From Capitulum mitella (taxonomy: Eukaryota; Arthropoda; Thecostraca; Pollicipedomorpha; Pollicipedidae): a DNA stretch of 64,000 bases. Position numbers and translations under genes: made by a program. The notes under the pieces are model-generated. The model made no database searches. It worked only from the letters and a program-made list of their open reading frames with translations, and had not been told where the DNA came from. The stretch spans positions 14,916,876 to 14,980,875 of the forward strand of contig CP099854.1 in the NCBI GenBank assembly GCA_030062745.1. The letters are read 5' to 3'. Of this stretch, positions 36,063-46,569 are shown in pieces. The stretch's first letter is position 1. Each line of letters opens with the position of its first letter.

Positions 36063-37669
36063 CACTGCCCGACTGCCAGAACTGAAAATCGATTCTGGTT
36101 CAGGTTTATAGCATGGTTTTCTTTAAGCGTAATGTTCTCGTTCTCATTGAAAACAAGATGTTTTATCGATTCAGCTCTGATTCCCTTTATAACAATTTAC
36201 GTACAAATTGATAAACAAATGCTGCGGTATGGCACTAACGTTTAAAAAACAAACAATAGAACAACCCGGTGTCTTTTCATGAGCATCTGATTACTGTGCC
36301 TGAATATCTCATTATTTTTTGTGTTTGTATATTATTTAGTGGATAGATTTAGAAATTGCGTCGTTTGGACCAGTAAGTGATTTCGTCCTGTTACCGAATC
36401 GCTGTGAGTTTCCGTTGAATCGTATTTAATTATGACGCTCGGCAAATGTACTTAATTTCTGAACTGATTCCGGGTCTATTTGAACCAATTCAGAACTCAG
36501 CATCAGCCTCATGTGAACCCATCACTAGACATCTAAATTCGAAACCCAGGTCACCGAAATAGACACCGAGCCACAGAAGGCCTGGGAGACAGACGTATAG
36601 CCATGGATAACTATTTAGCGCCCACGGTTCATACTGAGACGGGTTCTTTATACATGACAACGTCTTGCTACCTCCTTGTAGAAAATTACGACAGATACGA
36701 GTACTTTTTTGGGGGTGCTTTTTTGGTACTCTGGTAACCATGCTACACCTGAAGTAACGACGCCGAGAACGCAATTCAGACGTTTATGGGTAAACGTCAC
36801 ATAACGTCACGTCTATTTTTTAACCAATCCCGAAGTATTTACCGACCTACGTTTCATGCACTGATGTTCGAAACAAGGAAGAACAGATAAGCTATTCGCG
36901 TAGTAGCAGAAGCCCCGGATGGGGTTTTTTAAGACGTCGAAATCCATTTCTGTACTAGGAATTTCGGTATGCCAGGTTTGGATGCCGCGAGACCATAAGC
37001 AAGTCAGGACTCCTATGACTATATTTCAAATGTGATATGCATTTCAATGCCTGTTGGGACTGCTAAGATTTACGCCTGTGTTTATGCCTAGCTTTGACGA
37101 CAGAATGCACGCGCATCACTATTTTTAATTTAACACGCGATTGCCTGGAGGGTTAAAGTTACCTGAGTAACACTGCTTTGCTTTCGAACCTTGTACAGTG
37201 AGACCACCACATATCATTACCTGTCAGCTGACCAGTTTGACACATCATGACGTCAACAGTATTCACGTGCGCTGAATCTTACCGAAACTAGAAGCAAGGT
37301 ACTGTCATCATGTCGGGCGATATGCGGCCGTGGGCCGCCCGGCGCGCTGTAAGCTTTTCTTCAGTAATGTAGGCTGTCGTAAGCGTTTGGCGGAGTCCAG
37401 CATTTCGGGGAAGAACTAGGCGTTTCATGTGATGCCAGCGTTTTATGTAACCTTCAATCAATTACAATGATTACGCTGACTGATAATGAATGATTACGCT
37501 GAATGAAAATTTTAGGCGTCACTTCAAATGCTCGAAACTTCTCGGGCAAATAACTTAATGTCCGCAAATAGAGATCATTAGGCAGTTTGCCTAGGCATTA
37601 CAAGAAACGCCTGGTTGACACCTGAAATGAGTGAGTGATATGAGCCGTTATCAGTGATAACGGCAGCTG
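36063..37669. other. Anonymous sequence
   Basis: Nothing recognised. A short direct repeat with AATGATTACGCTGA occurs twice near 37465-37505. Confidence 0.45.
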
Positions 37670-37831
37670 CAGAGGCGTATTGAGGGGGAAGGGGGATAAT
37701 GAGTCATTTGGGGGCCTTTGCGCGCCGAATACCAATACTGACATTGGACCACGGATGCCCCGATATTGGCCAGCTGAACTGGCATGGGGTGCCCTACCCT
37801 ACCCCTTAACGTCCTTCTAAACACGCCACTG
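37670..37831. mobile_element. Possible small hAT-like element (copy E)
   Basis: The left end CAGAGGCGTATTGAGGGGGA and the reverse complement of the right end, CAGTGGCGTGTTTAGAAGGA, agree at about 14 of 20 positions. The length of 162 bp fits the small elements above. The flanking octamers do not match well, so the call rests on the inverted ends only. Confidence 0.35.
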
Positions 37832-40800
37832 CGTGGTTGCTATGACAAACCGGAAGATCGTCAGCTCGGGCGCCGTGCTCACGCTCTTTCTTCATCCGGG
37901 AGCCAAGCTGCAGGCAGTTTCCCACCGAATCGCCCAGGGAGTGAATGTCGAGAACCATGGGTACTGCGCGGGAGCTAGAAGTTGGAGAGCTGAATTTGAA
38001 TGGGTTTGGGTGAAGGGGAAACAACTGAAAGTGGGTCAAGTGATAATATTCAAGAAGTGGAAGAGAAATACTTCAGAAAACTAGGCTACACTTACTACAA
38101 ACTAAAAGAATGTGAAAAGCAAAGCGCTCGACCACGGCTGCGGCAAGTTGTGTAAATAAAGATATATGGGTAATATATCAATGCCCAAAGGGTGGCAGAT
38201 GAAAAGGCTAAGATGCTCATGGCCGACGCATGAGGAGTTAGTGCAGGTAATTTTATCCTATGAGGCGAAAGCACAATGAACAATATTAATCATTCAATTG
38301 AATATCAAATATAAAATTGCTTTGCATAATATTCTAAGCTCGGTTTAGTCAGGCGTTACTTGAAACGTCCAGTACTCTCCTGGCGATTCATGAACTGCCT
38401 AAAAATGAGACGTACCCGTCAGGCAAAGGACGTAATAATGGCTACTACAGAAAACGCCCGCAACCTGGTAGGCATTTCATATAACACATAACGTTTTCAG
38501 TCAGACAGCACAACAATTGCAATTTTACGAAGTTTACATGAAACGCCAGCGTTACCTGAAATGCCTAGTTTTTCTGTGAAAAGCCGGATTCCGCCAAACG
38601 CCTTCGGCAAAGCGAGGTCTCCAAGGAAAACATAAGAAATACGTGTCGTCATGTAAAGACATGAAAAATGCAATCGAACTGCGCAAATACGTTGTCTTTT
38701 CCATGGTCTCTTAGCATAGTAGCAAAGCAACGCTAGTCATATGAAGGTCTTAATGTGTTACGAATTTCGATTTACCCCCGCGGCGCAGGTGACGGAATAC
38801 ACTGGGAGATGACGGGTTAAACCCCTGTATAAAACACAAATTTTTGTTCTTAACGGATGTAGAATAGTTTCCTGGCAAGTTCATTTTAAACTTCAGAGTG
38901 GAAAGGTACGAAGTAAAGTGGATTAAACGTTAAATAAACTGCACCCGACAAGCTTTAGACAACAGTGCCTGAGAAGAAATGCTTGGGTACGGACCTGTAC
39001 ATATCTCGGTACTTTTCAAATGTTTCTGCACCTTTTCTGAAGTAAAACTAAAATTTGTGCACATATCCGCCTCCTCAATTTTTTCACGGAGAGCTATTGT
39101 CATATTTCCATGGTGGCTTGCGACCCACATGCTACCTGACTCAGATTTTCTCTGTCCTGACACAAAGAGCAAGAAAATCCGATTTCAAGCTTTGCAACAA
39201 ACCTTTTCCAGGAATCTCCTGTAAAAGTATTCCACATGGACACATGTTTTAAACTGAGGTAACCAAGTTGCCGCCTGCAGTTTCAGAAGCAATCTGTAAC
39301 ATATGTTACCGAGGTTCTTACCGAGGCTCAAGGCAATTTCCCACGATTTTCCCGCATATCTTTCTCTACCGTGTCCTATTTAACGCTACTGGATGATGCC
39401 AACGAACGTTTGTGTTCACAGGCATGTGGTATTACGTGATGTCGACGAATGACTACAACACATGGTTTTAAATTAATTGCACTTCCTTAAACTGATAGAA
39501 GTTTGCCAGAAAATGAGTGATGAAAACGTTTTCAACAACATGTCCTGTTCCGACCTAGTCTGCAAATAAAACTTGCCCAGGGTGAAATGATCCCCTTATT
39601 CCGTGCACTTCTGGGAACCTCCCTGAGCTTTTTCGACCTAGTTCAAAACTGAGAGCATTTATGAACGTGGAACTTTCAACGCCTGCTTTAAATCATTCTG
39701 GCATCTTAAAAGAAATTTCAAATCCCGGTCGCATCAGGTCACAAAGAAACAAACTGAATACACCAGGCGACTGACTGACGCCCGACCGGACAGAAGACTA
39801 GAGGACGCCTGAGCCCAGGAGGCCGTGCGTCCTAACTCCCACACAAAGAAAGCTGAAGACAGCTTCCCCTCGACAGAGTTCTCTGCAAGGCTTTCAGGTC
39901 GCTTTGACTTTGACGTAAAACAAAGACAAAACAGTGTTTCCGTCGCTGGTGGCCTGGGATACGCTGATGAGTGACTGTTTCGGTGATGAGAGCTGCGAGA
40001 AGCTGGCATATTTAGGGTGCACTCATTTCTGCACAGTTTCCATGGCTGTGGATGCGTTTCGCAAACGTTTAGGAGTACGAGCCCGTGTTCCCCTTAGGTG
40101 GAAACCATGGCTCATTTTTATGCCGGAGAGTGATACAAACTGCCCTCCGTAGATGTGTGGTGGCCAGCAAGGTTGGTGGGATAACCGGGAACCGTTCCTA
40201 CTGAAGAGGTGAAGATAACCAATGCCCAGGGGCGCGGGAGCTATCTTTGGGTTTGGGGGGGGGCAAATTTCAACCGAGGCGCAGCGCTTTCAGGTTCACA
40301 ACACGTCACTGAACACCCGCTCTCATGACTTTTGAGGTTATACTAACGCATCATTTGTAGCTACACAATAGTGTTTCACATGCCGGAGCGGTACGGAAGT
40401 TAACTGTTCGAGCACTATGGCATCACAGCATTATCGGAACCGCTGCAGCTGGCGTTCCCAGCGGTTATGTGGTGTGCAGTAATACGCCCTGACAATGTGC
40501 TACAACGAAAATGGTTGTCCGGACGGGACTAATCTGTCTTACGGCCCGCCTCGTCCGCACGACACTGGTCTTTCCGAAGTTTCCCTGAAGAGCTTCCGTA
40601 CATAGCATCAAGGACTACGTGGTGCAGAGAAGTACGGCTGGTCTGGCGCTGCGGCCCGGCTTTCCGAACGGCAGGCCGAAGGTCCGCTAGAAGGTCCGCT
40701 AGAAGGTCCGCATGATCAGGGGTCTACTGTCAGCATCGTTCACAGTCGATCATGGGTGTAATCTCTGCGTGGCTGCGGGGATATGTCTCCAGCAGTTTTG

Positions 40801-41430
40801 CAGAAAAGACGTGATATGTCCGATCTACTTTTTAAGGTATCAGATAGGTATTTCCCGTTGGGGACACAATGTCTTTAACTCTGAAATCCAACAAAGGGGA
40901 TTTCAACAGTAATTTGTCAAGCAACGCCCCAAAAAAGTGATTATTGCCCCCACCTTGCTTAATCTTGGTGGACTGCAGTCAGCTTGTCTCCCTCAGTTTC
41001 TGAACGGTGGCTACACCCATGCAGCCGGTGCACAAGAGAGGCTGCTACATAAAAAATTAAACAAATAAACAAACAAAGCCTTGAAAGTCTGATTGCCATT
41101 GAGATAACTTTAAACGAATGAGGAGGGCGTCAGCAAATCGTTGGCTGGGGAGTGTTGCACCCTCCCTGTTTGGCTTTCAAGTCAACGTCCCACGACTGGA
41201 TCATACAGATGCATTTCAAAAGCATGATGTATTGTCCCTGTCAAGTACGTACTATGAGATGTATAACGCTCATCGTGTACAATCGAACGACAGCTTACGT
41301 TTTGCCATATCCACCACGAAGAATCGCTCAGGCTCCTGTATGACGCCCTAGTCCTCCTGCTTGGGTACATGTTCAAAAGTTCCGGGTCGGTCCAGAGCCT
41401 GGGTCCTTCGGGACCCGCAGCCTTGCCCAT
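37832..41430. other. Anonymous sequence
   Basis: Only short frames. A 12-base unit GAAGGTCCGCTA is repeated near 40677-40706. CCCAGGGGCGCGGGAGC near 40227 followed by a G run looks like one end of a hAT element with no partner seen. No gene recognised. Confidence 0.4.
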
Positions 41431-41439
41431 TGGGATGTC

Positions 41440-42020
41440 TGTTCACCTGTCCAAACAGCGGCGGGCCCCGCGACCACGCGCCACCGGCGGCCCCTGGGAA
41501 CGGCTGGTCATCGCTGGCGGGCCGCTGCGGCTGCTGCTGCCGTTCGAATCTGGCCGAACGCCAACTTGGTTTCGGCCATTGCCTCCATGAAACGTCGTGC
41601 CAGCTGCTGTATGGTACCTGGCGTTACCCTGCACCGGTACATGTCCAGAAGCGTCATGCTGGTGAGACGAGCCTGACCTCAGACGAGACCGACCCTCGAC
41701 CTCAGGTACGCCTTCAGCGTTTGCTGCGTCGAGAAGGAACGCTCAGCGGAAGCCACCGCTGACGGTACGCTGCCGATCACAGCGAGGAGTTCCACTACTT
41801 CTTCGAACATACTCCCGGTTGATGAGTCCGTGTTCCTTACCTCGTTCTACACTTGCGCTGGAGACGACGGTTTCGTGCCGAAACTTTGGGACAGGAGCGA
41901 AATCTGGCGGCACAGTCGGTCCGCCGAGACCGTCCGTGGCAGCTCAGCCGCCGGGAGACGCTCGGGGTCCAGCGCGTCCATCCGTGCCCGCTCCTTCCGT
42001 GCAGCCAGCTGCAGCCCTGA
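41440..42020 (-). pseudogene. hAT transposase C-terminal relic
   Basis: On the minus strand one frame reads EEVVELLAVIGSVPSAVASA, then ERSFSTQQTLKAYLRSRVG, ending at a stop. After a one-base shift RLTSMTLLDMYR follows. hAT transposases end in a dimerisation domain of the form P(V/T)SxxxxERSFSxhrxhKtyLRSxhxxxRLxxLxLLxhhR, and this fits closely (core at 41634-41800). Upstream in frame, LDPERLPAAELP and an in-frame stop (near 41856) are visible. The protein would cut and paste hAT elements, but the frameshift and stops show it is dead. The DNA here is CpG-rich. The 33-bp minisatellite at 42432 lies upstream on this strand. Confidence 0.65.
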
Positions 42021-42431
42021 GGGTCCTGAGCCTGCCGTCCAGCCCCACCAGAACCAAGTCCAGGGCCTCGAGTGCTGCGGTCCGCGCGACTTGGCCGACT
42101 TGGACGAGTCCTAAGCTGAGTCTAGAGCTGAGACTCGCCGCCCCGTCTTGGCGGAGTCTTCCTGCGGTGTTAGTTCGCCTCTTCGGGAAAGGCCGCTGGA
42201 GACCGAGACTGACTGCCTCTCGACAGCTTCAGCCGTCTCCGTCTCGAGCGCTCCTTCACCCAGTCGCTGCAGGCGGTTTCTGAGGAGGCTCACTGACCGA
42301 AGGGCGGACTGTCTTGCCGCGGACTACTCTCAGACAACCCATCGACCAGTCTGACCGGTCTGGTCGTCCTGCCACGCCATGTGTCGCGGACCAGCGCCGG
42401 TCGGCCGTCTAAGCGGCACGGCGGCCCGTTT

Positions 42432-42696
42432 GAAGTGGAGGTAGCTGAGCCGTTACTGGCTGCTGAAGTGGAGGAAGCTGAGCTGTTACTGGCTGCTGAA
42501 GTGGAGGAAGCTGAGCCGCTGCTGGCTGCTGAAGTGGAGGAAGCTGAGCCGCTGCTGGCTGCTGAAGTGGAGGCAGCTGAGCTGCTTACTGGCTGCTGAA
42601 GTGGAGGAAGCTGGGCTGTTACTGGCTGCTGAAGTGGAGGAAGCTGAGCCGCTGCTGGCTGCTGAAGTGGAGGCAGCTGAGCCGCTGCTGGCCCTC
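42432..42696. repeat. 33-bp minisatellite, eight units
   Basis: Units start at 42432, 42465, 42498, 42531, 42564, 42598, 42631 and 42664. The fifth has one extra base. The plus-strand consensus translates as EVEEAEPLLAA, an acidic, Leu/Ala-rich 11-residue repeat, open over the first five units until the extra base shifts the frame. The open frame may be a simple consequence of the unit length being a multiple of three. Confidence 0.9.
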
Positions 42697-42828
42697 ATGG
42701 CTCGAGCACTGTCAGCACCGGAGAAAGGGCGTCATTAGCCGCAAGGTGTTGCACACAGCAGACACACGAAAGCATCAAAGACAGTGTCTTCTGAGCAGCG
42801 AGCTATTCCTGGCTACTGCGTGCGCTCT

Positions 42829-42990
42829 CATGGCGTCTGGTACGCCGGGGGTCCTCATGGCCACAGTCCTCAGAATCGTGCGGCGATGACAGTCACTCTT
42901 GCCATGGCGTCTGGTACGCCGGGGGTCCTCATGGCTGCAGTCCTCAGAGTCGTGTGGCGATGACAGTCACTCTTGCCATGGCGTCCCAGC
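42829..42990. repeat. 74-bp tandem repeat, two units plus a partial third
   Basis: CATGGCGTCTGGTACGCCGG begins at 42829 and 42903, and CATGGCGTC again at 42977, giving a period of 74. Units share CCTCATGGC, CAGTCCTCAGA and GATGACAGTCACTCTTGC with few changes. 74 is not a multiple of three, so it is unlikely to be coding. Confidence 0.85.
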
Positions 42991-43641
42991 TTCTCGGGCC
43001 CCTTCTCCTAGCTTCAGAAACCCTTTCCCACGAATACATCCCCAACCCACGTTTGATAATGCAGTAGGCCAGCAGCGGATGCTGTCTTGCACATAGAGCA
43101 GAACACAGCGTCGACGTTCCAGTGGAATTCCACCCGTTCGTACGTTTTCCAAGTTTCTTGAAGCTTGCGCTTTCCTTTACCCACCTCAGCTTTTCACTGC
43201 TGTCGACTGACGCTATTAGATTGGGAACTTTGGTCAGGCTGAATGGAAATAACTGGTGCACTGGTAGGAGACTTTGGAATAGGATGATCGGCACCGGGTA
43301 AGGAAGAAGGGCCTGGAACTGGACAAAAAAAACAAAGAGGACTTACTTTCCCTTCCGTGTCTTTTCGCACGTTCCATTGTTGTTCCATTCTACCCAAAAA
43401 CAGTCAACAATGTTGACTATTTGCATTTCGCTTACTTTAACCTTGGCAGGAGAGGAGGATACCAAGGAACTCCAACAGTTGTCAAAAGTTGAAACGCAAA
43501 ATAACTTTTCTAAGCTTTTTTACAAGACTACTTTAATTTTCCAACAACTATGACAGGAGTGATGCTAAATTCCGTAAAGCTGTAAGACGTGTCCGCTTAC
43601 CACCACGTTGACATGGTGCCAGAGCCTACGGTGACAGCCTT
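42991..43641. other. Anonymous sequence
   Basis: No gene or element recognised between the 74-bp repeat and the first TTAA-flanked element. Confidence 0.5.
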
Positions 43642-43738
43642 TTAACCCGTCCCCGACTGGGGGGGGGCAGTTGACTGCCCCCCCTGAGGTTTTTCTGGGA
43701 CTGCGAGAGAACCAACAAACACAGAGCCACGAAACTTT

Positions 43739-43972
43739 GTGTACCTTTTACTTCATCAATTTTACGCCTCGTGTCAAAATTTTGACCTCAGGTCACCTCA
43801 GGTGCCTGACCTAGGTCAGGTCAAACAGACCTATGTCAAAAAACGTTTAGCGCCCTCTAACTTTTTCGCAAAACAAGATATCTCAATAATACTTTCAGGG
43901 ATTAGTGATCGTGATAGATGCAACGAATCTGCTATCTCAGATTTTTCGGCATTCTCCAGGTCATTGACCTAA
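43739..43972 (+). other. 77-codon frame shared by element copies
   Basis: This frame recurs at 46240-46473 on the minus strand with a handful of substitutions. It spans AGGTCA-rich DNA. It matches no protein family I know, and its persistence may only reflect how recently the copies diverged. It is noted because it keeps the same start and stop in both complete copies. Confidence 0.3.
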
Positions 43973-44524
43973 GGTCAAGCCCATTTTTAAGACATATTGC
44001 CGTTTTTTCGGGAATTGACGGAATATTCCATGACATTTTTAGTGTGGAGTGAAGCAGACATCTAGTTTTCGTCATTGGGCAAAGTATCAGTGACTTCCAG
44101 CCATTGACCTGAGGTCAGGTCACGAATAACTGTAATGGGCCAAAATGTACCACCGTCAAAATCGACGATGAATTACTCAGAATGGGTAGAAAATGGTAGA
44201 ACTAGCTTGCACAGACGTAATTAATATCAGGAACCTCAAAAAGTTTAAAAAAGTAGCATATTTTGGAAATAAACAGGCTCTCGCGAATAAAGCTCCACCA
44301 ACTTTGTAGATTGGCAACTAATTAATTTTTCCAAAATTTAAGCATCAGAAACCATCACAAGAACCACAAAGATCAATAAAATTGACATAGATCGTCTTTT
44401 TTCGCGAAAATAAAGGAACGCTAAAATTAGTTCCGGTCAATTTGGTACTGCATACGGCAGCGGCGCACACTGACTGCTGACGGGAGAATTATGGTGTCTT
44501 TAACTCAACGTTTCGGCGTATATA

Positions 44525-44791
44525 TTGAAGAAATCTAGGGAAATTAGACGTGTATCGGCATCCGCGGACATTTACTTGTGCGCTGGTACCTTTACCTATG
44601 CGTTATTAGTCACAGCCATTGAGATTCAGGCCATTTCTCGGTCTCATGCAGTCGGCTATGAGAAAGCATATATAGGGCGTAAATTGGCTTACATATTATC
44701 TAAAAGTAAAAATGAGACCAGGTTCGAGCTCTACTCGTCACAGGCTTTCCAACGGTATGCTTATTTTTATCGTGCGACCAACCGTTCGTGA
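44525..44791 (+). other. 88-codon frame shared by element copies
   Basis: The frame starts MKKSREIRRVSAS and ends FQRYAYFYRATNRS, with its stop just before the right-end G-run palindrome. The minus-strand copy at 45419-45685 has the same length with about ten changed residues. The third copy near 63120-63370 has a one-base deletion (CCATTTACG for CCAATTTACG), which breaks the frame. No family recognised. Whether it is translated is unknown. Confidence 0.3.
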
Positions 44792-44866
44792 GTTAGAGGG
44801 GGGGCAGTCAACTGCCCCCCCCAGTCGCCGGTGTTCGGGACGGACCGACGGTCGTGCGCGGGTTAA

Positions 44867-45340
44867 GTTTTGATTTTTACGATGTTACGTGTATGCACAC
44901 AAAGCCAATTATACGTAAACTGCTATGTGGCAAAAATCGATTATAGTCCATTGTTCCGTGCCCTGGAGAGCAGGACGTTCGGAGGGAGCTGACAAACTGA
45001 ATTAATGTTTTGCGGTTCACATTTGAAAGTGTCATACCTAACAGTTCCTTCACCAGCATAATTTTTTAATCTCTGTACTCCTCAGGACCGTTCGAGGCTG
45101 GTGACGGTCACAGGGCAGTACCAGCATCGTCGATGTCACGGTTATTAGTGGGAGGAGAACCGGAGAACAGCTGGGTTTGCATCTCACTGAAATATCATAC
45201 AAAACATGTTTGCAGCATGGGAAAAGGAGGAAACATGCCTACTTCTGTGACTTGGAGCATGTTCTGCACCCTGTCATCTCATCTCCACGAACATACCTAG
45301 GCCACAATGTCCAAAACTTTATAAATGCAACTTGATAATC
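44867..45340. other. 474-bp spacer between inverted elements
   Basis: Single-copy-looking sequence between the two TTAA-flanked elements, with no recognised gene. Each neighbour has its own pair of TTAA sites, so the inverted pair looks like two separate insertions, not one long foldback. Confidence 0.6.
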
Positions 45341-45344
45341 TTAA

Positions 45345-46565
45345 CCCGCGCACGACCGTCGGTCCGTCCCGAACATCGGCGACTGGGGGGGGGGGCAGTT
45401 GACTGCCCCCCCTCTAACTCACGAACGGTTGGTCGCACGATAAAAATAAGCATACCGTTGGAAAGCCTGTGACAAGAAGAGCTCGAAACTGGTCTCATTT
45501 TTAGTTTTAGATAATATGTAAGCCAATTTACGCCCTATATATGTTTTCTCATAGCCGACTGCATCAGACCGAGAAATGGCCTGAATCTCAAGGGCTGTGA
45601 CTAACAACGCATAGGTGAAGGCACCAGCGCACAAGTAAATGTCCACGGATGCCGATACACGTCTAATTTCCTCAGATTTCTTCAATATATACGCCGAAAC
45701 GTGTAGTTAAAGACACCGTAATTCTCCCGGTCGGCCGTCAGTGTGCGCCGCTGCCGTATGCGGTACCAAATTGACGGGGAACTAATTTTGGCGTTCCTTT
45801 ATTTTCGCGAAAAAGGACAATCTATGTCAATTTTATTGATCTTTCTGGTTCTTGTGATGGTTTCTCATGCTTAAATTTTGGGAAAATTAATTAGTTGCCA
45901 ATCTACAATGTTGGTGGAGCTTTATTCGCGAGAGCCTATTTATTTCCAAAATATGCTACTTTTTCAAACTTTTTGAGGTTCCTGGTATTAATTACGTCTG
46001 TTCAAGTTAGTTCTGCCATTTTCTACCCATTCTGAGTAGTTCATCGTCGATTTTGATGGTGGTACATTTTGGCCTACTACAGTTATTCGTGACCTGACCT
46101 CAGGTCAATGGCTGGAGGTCACTGATACTTTGCCCAATGACGGTAACTAGATGTCTGCTTCACTCCACACTAAAAATGTTATGGAATATTCCGTCAATTT
46201 CCGAAAAAACGGCGATATGTCTTAAAAATGGGCTTGACCTTAGGTCAATGACCCGGAGAATTCCGAAAAATCTGAGGTAGCAGATTCGTTGCATCTATCA
46301 CGATCACTAATCCCTGAAAGTATTATTGAGATATCTTGTTTTGCGAAAAAGTTAGAGGGCGCTAAACGTTTTTCGACATAGGTCTGTTTGACCTGACCTA
46401 GGTCAGGCACCTGACCTGACCTGAGGTCAAAATTTTGACACGAGACGTAAAACTGATGGAGCAAAAGGTACACAAAGTTTCGTGGCTCTGTGTTTGTTGG
46501 TGCTCTCGCAATGCCAGAAAAACCTCAGGGGGGACAGTCAACTGCCCCCCCCCGTCGGGGACGGG
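45345..46565 (-). mobile_element. piggyBac-like non-autonomous element, copy 2 (right arm of inverted pair)
   Basis: The 1221-bp element is flanked by TTAA at 45341-45344 and 46566-46569 and lies in the opposite orientation to copy 1. Over a ~270-base stretch compared by eye the two differ at roughly 14 positions. It has the same tips, the same end palindromes, the same half-site cluster and the same two short frames (46240-46473 and 45419-45685, minus strand). Together with copy 1 it can form a stem of about 1.2 kb around a 474-bp loop. Confidence 0.75.
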
Positions 46566-46569
46566 TTAA

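Larger units (their letters stand above)
43646..44862 (+). mobile_element. piggyBac-like non-autonomous element, copy 1 (left arm of inverted pair)
   Basis: The 1217-bp element is flanked by TTAA on both sides (43642-43645 and 44863-44866). It starts CCCGTCCCCGACTGGGGG and ends GGTCGTGCGCGGG, so the tips are CCCG/CGGG. TTAA target duplication with CCC...GGG tips is the mark of piggyBac-superfamily elements. A G7-CAGT(T/C)(G/A)ACTG-C7 palindrome lies just inside each end (43659-43684 and 44798-44822). The interior holds about eleven AGGTCA/TGACCT words in the first 500 bases. Two short frames (77 codons at 43739-43972, 88 codons at 44525-44791) recur in the inverted copy. No transposase is encoded, so movement would need a partner elsewhere. 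Confidence 0.75.

Noticed and set aside
39950-40000. CTGATGAG resembling a hammerhead ribozyme core
   Set aside because: The GAAA segment and pairing stems needed for a hammerhead are absent. The CTGATGAAG near 19325 fails for the same reason.
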